Part shown: in pieces, positions 5,701-6,765 of the stretch
Position numbering within the stretch: the first letter of the stretch is position 1
Layout of the letters: each line of letters opens with the position of its first letter
Source of the DNA: Leptospirillum sp037442005
GTDB taxonomy: Bacteria; Nitrospirota; Leptospirillia; Leptospirillales; Leptospirillaceae
Assembly (NCBI GenBank): GCA_037442005.1
Contig: JBBIRA010000073.1
Location: forward strand, 1 to 6,765
Direction: 5' to 3'
Length of the DNA: 6,765 nucleotides
Notes under the pieces: model-generated
Database searches by the model: none
What the model was told of the DNA's origin: nothing
What the model saw: the letters and a program-made list of their open reading frames with translations, nothing else
Translations under genes and position numbers: made by a program

Positions 5701-5852
5701 CTCCATCACCGTCACCCTGCGAATCCGACCGCCGGGAACCAACACGGCGGATCGATCCGGGAAAGCCTTCGGTGTGTGGGGGTCACACACTCATTCTGAT
5801 CCACTCATGGCAAACATACGTTTGCCGGCATGCATTCTCAAAGGAGGTCTCC
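5701..5852 (+). promoter_or_regulatory. Structured 5' leader of the outer-membrane protein mRNA
   Basis: The predicted leader is about 150 nt and contains three clean hairpins. CCGCCG (5729-5734) pairs with CGGCGG (5745-5750). GTGTGTG (5772-5778) pairs with CACACAC (5784-5790). GGCAAAC (5809-5815) pairs with GTTTGCC (5820-5826) around the tetraloop ATAC. The last ends 14 bases before the ribosome binding site. They may stabilise the mRNA or tune translation. I recognise no known riboswitch. Confidence 0.45.
5841..5848 (+). promoter_or_regulatory. Perfect Shine-Dalgarno that decides the start of the outer-membrane protein
   Basis: AAGGAGGT at 5841-5848 matches the anti-Shine-Dalgarno end of 16S rRNA in full and stands four bases before ATG 5853. 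It overrides the earlier in-frame starts back to 5625, which lie upstream of or across the promoter. Confidence 0.85.
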
Positions 5853-6692
5853 ATGCGTTTTTCACGGAAATCCACGTCCGTCCGGATCACGGTTCTTTCA
5901 CTGGCTCTTCTGTCCGCGGCGGCTCTTTCTCCCCTGGCCTCTGTGACCTCCGCGCAGGCGGCTGATCCCGGGGTCGCCCCCACGGCGTCGACCTCCAACC
6001 CGAATCCGATCAATGCCACACCGGCCGGACAGATGATGAACATGCAGACCGCAGCGATGCAGAACTCCGCCCAGTCCAATGCCAGCGCGGACTCCGCCTT
6101 TGACGGCAACGTCCCCAAATCCACCAGCCTGTCGGCGAACTTCGCCTGGGCTGATACGTTTGACGCCAGCGCCTTAAACGGCGGCTACGGCGGCGGCGTC
6201 ACCGTCACCCGGTGGATCACCGCCCATAGCGGTCTTAACATGAACATCGAGATCCTGTCCTTCGGGTTGGGAAAACTGAATAATGTTGCTTCACCCTCTT
6301 TACCCGCCCAGGCCGGAACGCCGATCATCCCCATCACATTGGGGTATGTCTATGACGTCACCGGCGGTCAATCCTGGATCAACCCTCAGGTCTTTGCCGA
6401 CGGCGGTCTGGCGGTGACCTTGAACGGCGAATCCGCTCCGCTCGTGGCCGATATGGGTGTGGGTGTCACGACACCCTTGGCCAAGCTATCGGACGCGCTG
6501 GCCGGCATCAATCTCTTTGCCAACATCCGCTGGGCCTATGTCTCCAACATCGGCGGACTGGCAGATACGGCCGTGGCTGCAGACAATGCCGTGAGTAATG
6601 GCGGCGACGCCTTGGGAAGTCATCCTGTAGGCGCCAACAACGCCGCAATGAACTACATGCCCATCGAGTTCGGCGCCACCTTCGTATTCTGA
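5853..6692 (+). CDS. Secreted outer-membrane beta-barrel protein, function unknown
   Basis: This 279-residue protein carries a Sec signal peptide: basic MRFSRKSTSVR, a hydrophobic core (ITVLSLALLSAAAL), and a likely cut after AQA at residue 36. Residues 37 to about 88 are a low-complexity linker rich in Met, Gln, Asn, Ala and Ser. From about 90 the sequence alternates polar and hydrophobic residues in short strands (SLSANFAWADTF, GGGVTVTRWITA, LNMNIEILSFGLG, IPITLGYVYDV, NPQVFADGGLAVTL, VADMGVGVTTPL, INLFANIRWAYVSN, MPIEFGATFVF). It ends in Phe, the usual signal for BAM-mediated insertion. About eight strands and the IPITLGYxYDV segment resemble the small OmpA/OmpW-like barrel group, but no specific family or ligand can be named. 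It is a single-gene unit with its own sigma-54 promoter and terminator, so expression is probably tied to an external or nutritional signal. Start at 5853 rests on the signal peptide and the ribosome binding site. Confidence 0.85.
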   Translation: MRFSRKSTSVRITVLSLALLSAAALSPLASVTSAQAADPGVAPTASTSNPNPINATPAGQMMNMQTAAMQNSAQSNASADSAFDGNVPKSTSLSANFAWADTFDASALNGGYGGGVTVTRWITAHSGLNMNIEILSFGLGKLNNVASPSLPAQAGTPIIPITLGYVYDVTGGQSWINPQVFADGGLAVTLNGESAPLVADMGVGVTTPLAKLSDALAGINLFANIRWAYVSNIGGLADTAVAADNAVSNGGDALGSHPVGANNAAMNYMPIEFGATFVF

Positions 6693-6713
6693 CCGCTCTG
6701 TTCGATGATCCGG

Positions 6714-6741
6714 CGGGGAGGTCTTCGGACCTTCCCGTTTT
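6714..6741 (+). terminator. Strong intrinsic terminator with UUCG tetraloop
   Basis: CGGGGAGGTC (6714-6723) pairs with GACCTTCCCG (6728-6737), ten pairs including one G-U, around the very stable TTCG loop closed by C-G. TTTT (6738-6741) follows. It stands about 20 bases after the stop of the outer-membrane protein gene and closes that transcription unit. Confidence 0.85.
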
Positions 6742-6765
6742 CACCGGTTGATTCGCCCTCTCGCA

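Noticed and set aside
5625..5852. Upstream extension of the outer-membrane protein (start at 5625)
   Set aside because: It would span the sigma-54 promoter and leader hairpins and bury the signal peptide 76 residues inside. The perfect ribosome binding site supports ATG 5853.
1..6765. CRISPR array, tRNA or rRNA genes, replication origin
   Set aside because: No regularly spaced repeats, cloverleaf-like sequence with a T-arm GGTTCRA motif, rRNA segments or iteron clusters were seen on either strand.

Overview
The window reads as bacterial accessory or intergenic-rich chromosomal DNA, moderately GC-rich, with strong Shine-Dalgarno sites and an outer-membrane protein signature, so a diderm (Gram-negative-type) host. 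An acidophilic Nitrospirota such as Leptospirillum is my guess from general resemblance only; nothing in the window proves it.

Layout, left to right. (1) Bases 3-812 hold the 3' two thirds of an ISAs1-family transposase. It is broken by a +1 frame change somewhere in 215-315. A second, -1 change sits exactly on an A_AAA_AAG heptamer at 723-729. (2) Bases 813-1127 carry no gene but contain a 10-bp inverted repeat. (3) Bases 1128-3715 are a compact co-directional three-gene unit: an O-methyltransferase-fold protein, an M24-family (Xaa-Pro) metallopeptidase and a short-chain-dehydrogenase-like protein, separated by 7 and 16 bases. The peptidase keeps every metal ligand. The methyltransferase-like and dehydrogenase-like proteins both depart from their families' active-site motifs. 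(4) Bases 3716-4326 have no convincing gene. (5) Bases 4382-5079 are a vapBC toxin-antitoxin operon, preceded by a promoter embedded in a nested dyad that is a good candidate for the autoregulatory operator. (6) Bases 5080-5670 are non-coding as far as I can tell but structured: a 9-bp inverted repeat, a nested hairpin with an intrinsic terminator, and a repeat cluster. (7) Bases 5675-5690 are a near-perfect sigma-54 (-24/-12) promoter. It is followed by a leader of about 150 nt with three hairpins, a perfect AAGGAGGT ribosome binding site, a 279-residue secreted outer-membrane beta-barrel protein, and a strong UUCG-loop terminator.

The most interesting part is the right-hand third. The sigma-54 promoter, the upstream repeat cluster at about -129 to -101, the structured leader, the barrel protein and the terminator make a self-contained, activator-controlled cell-surface gene. 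I see no genuinely new multi-gene defence or metabolic system here. The candidates for novelty are the regulation of this outer-membrane gene, the orphan terminator upstream of it, and the divergent enzyme-fold proteins beside the peptidase.
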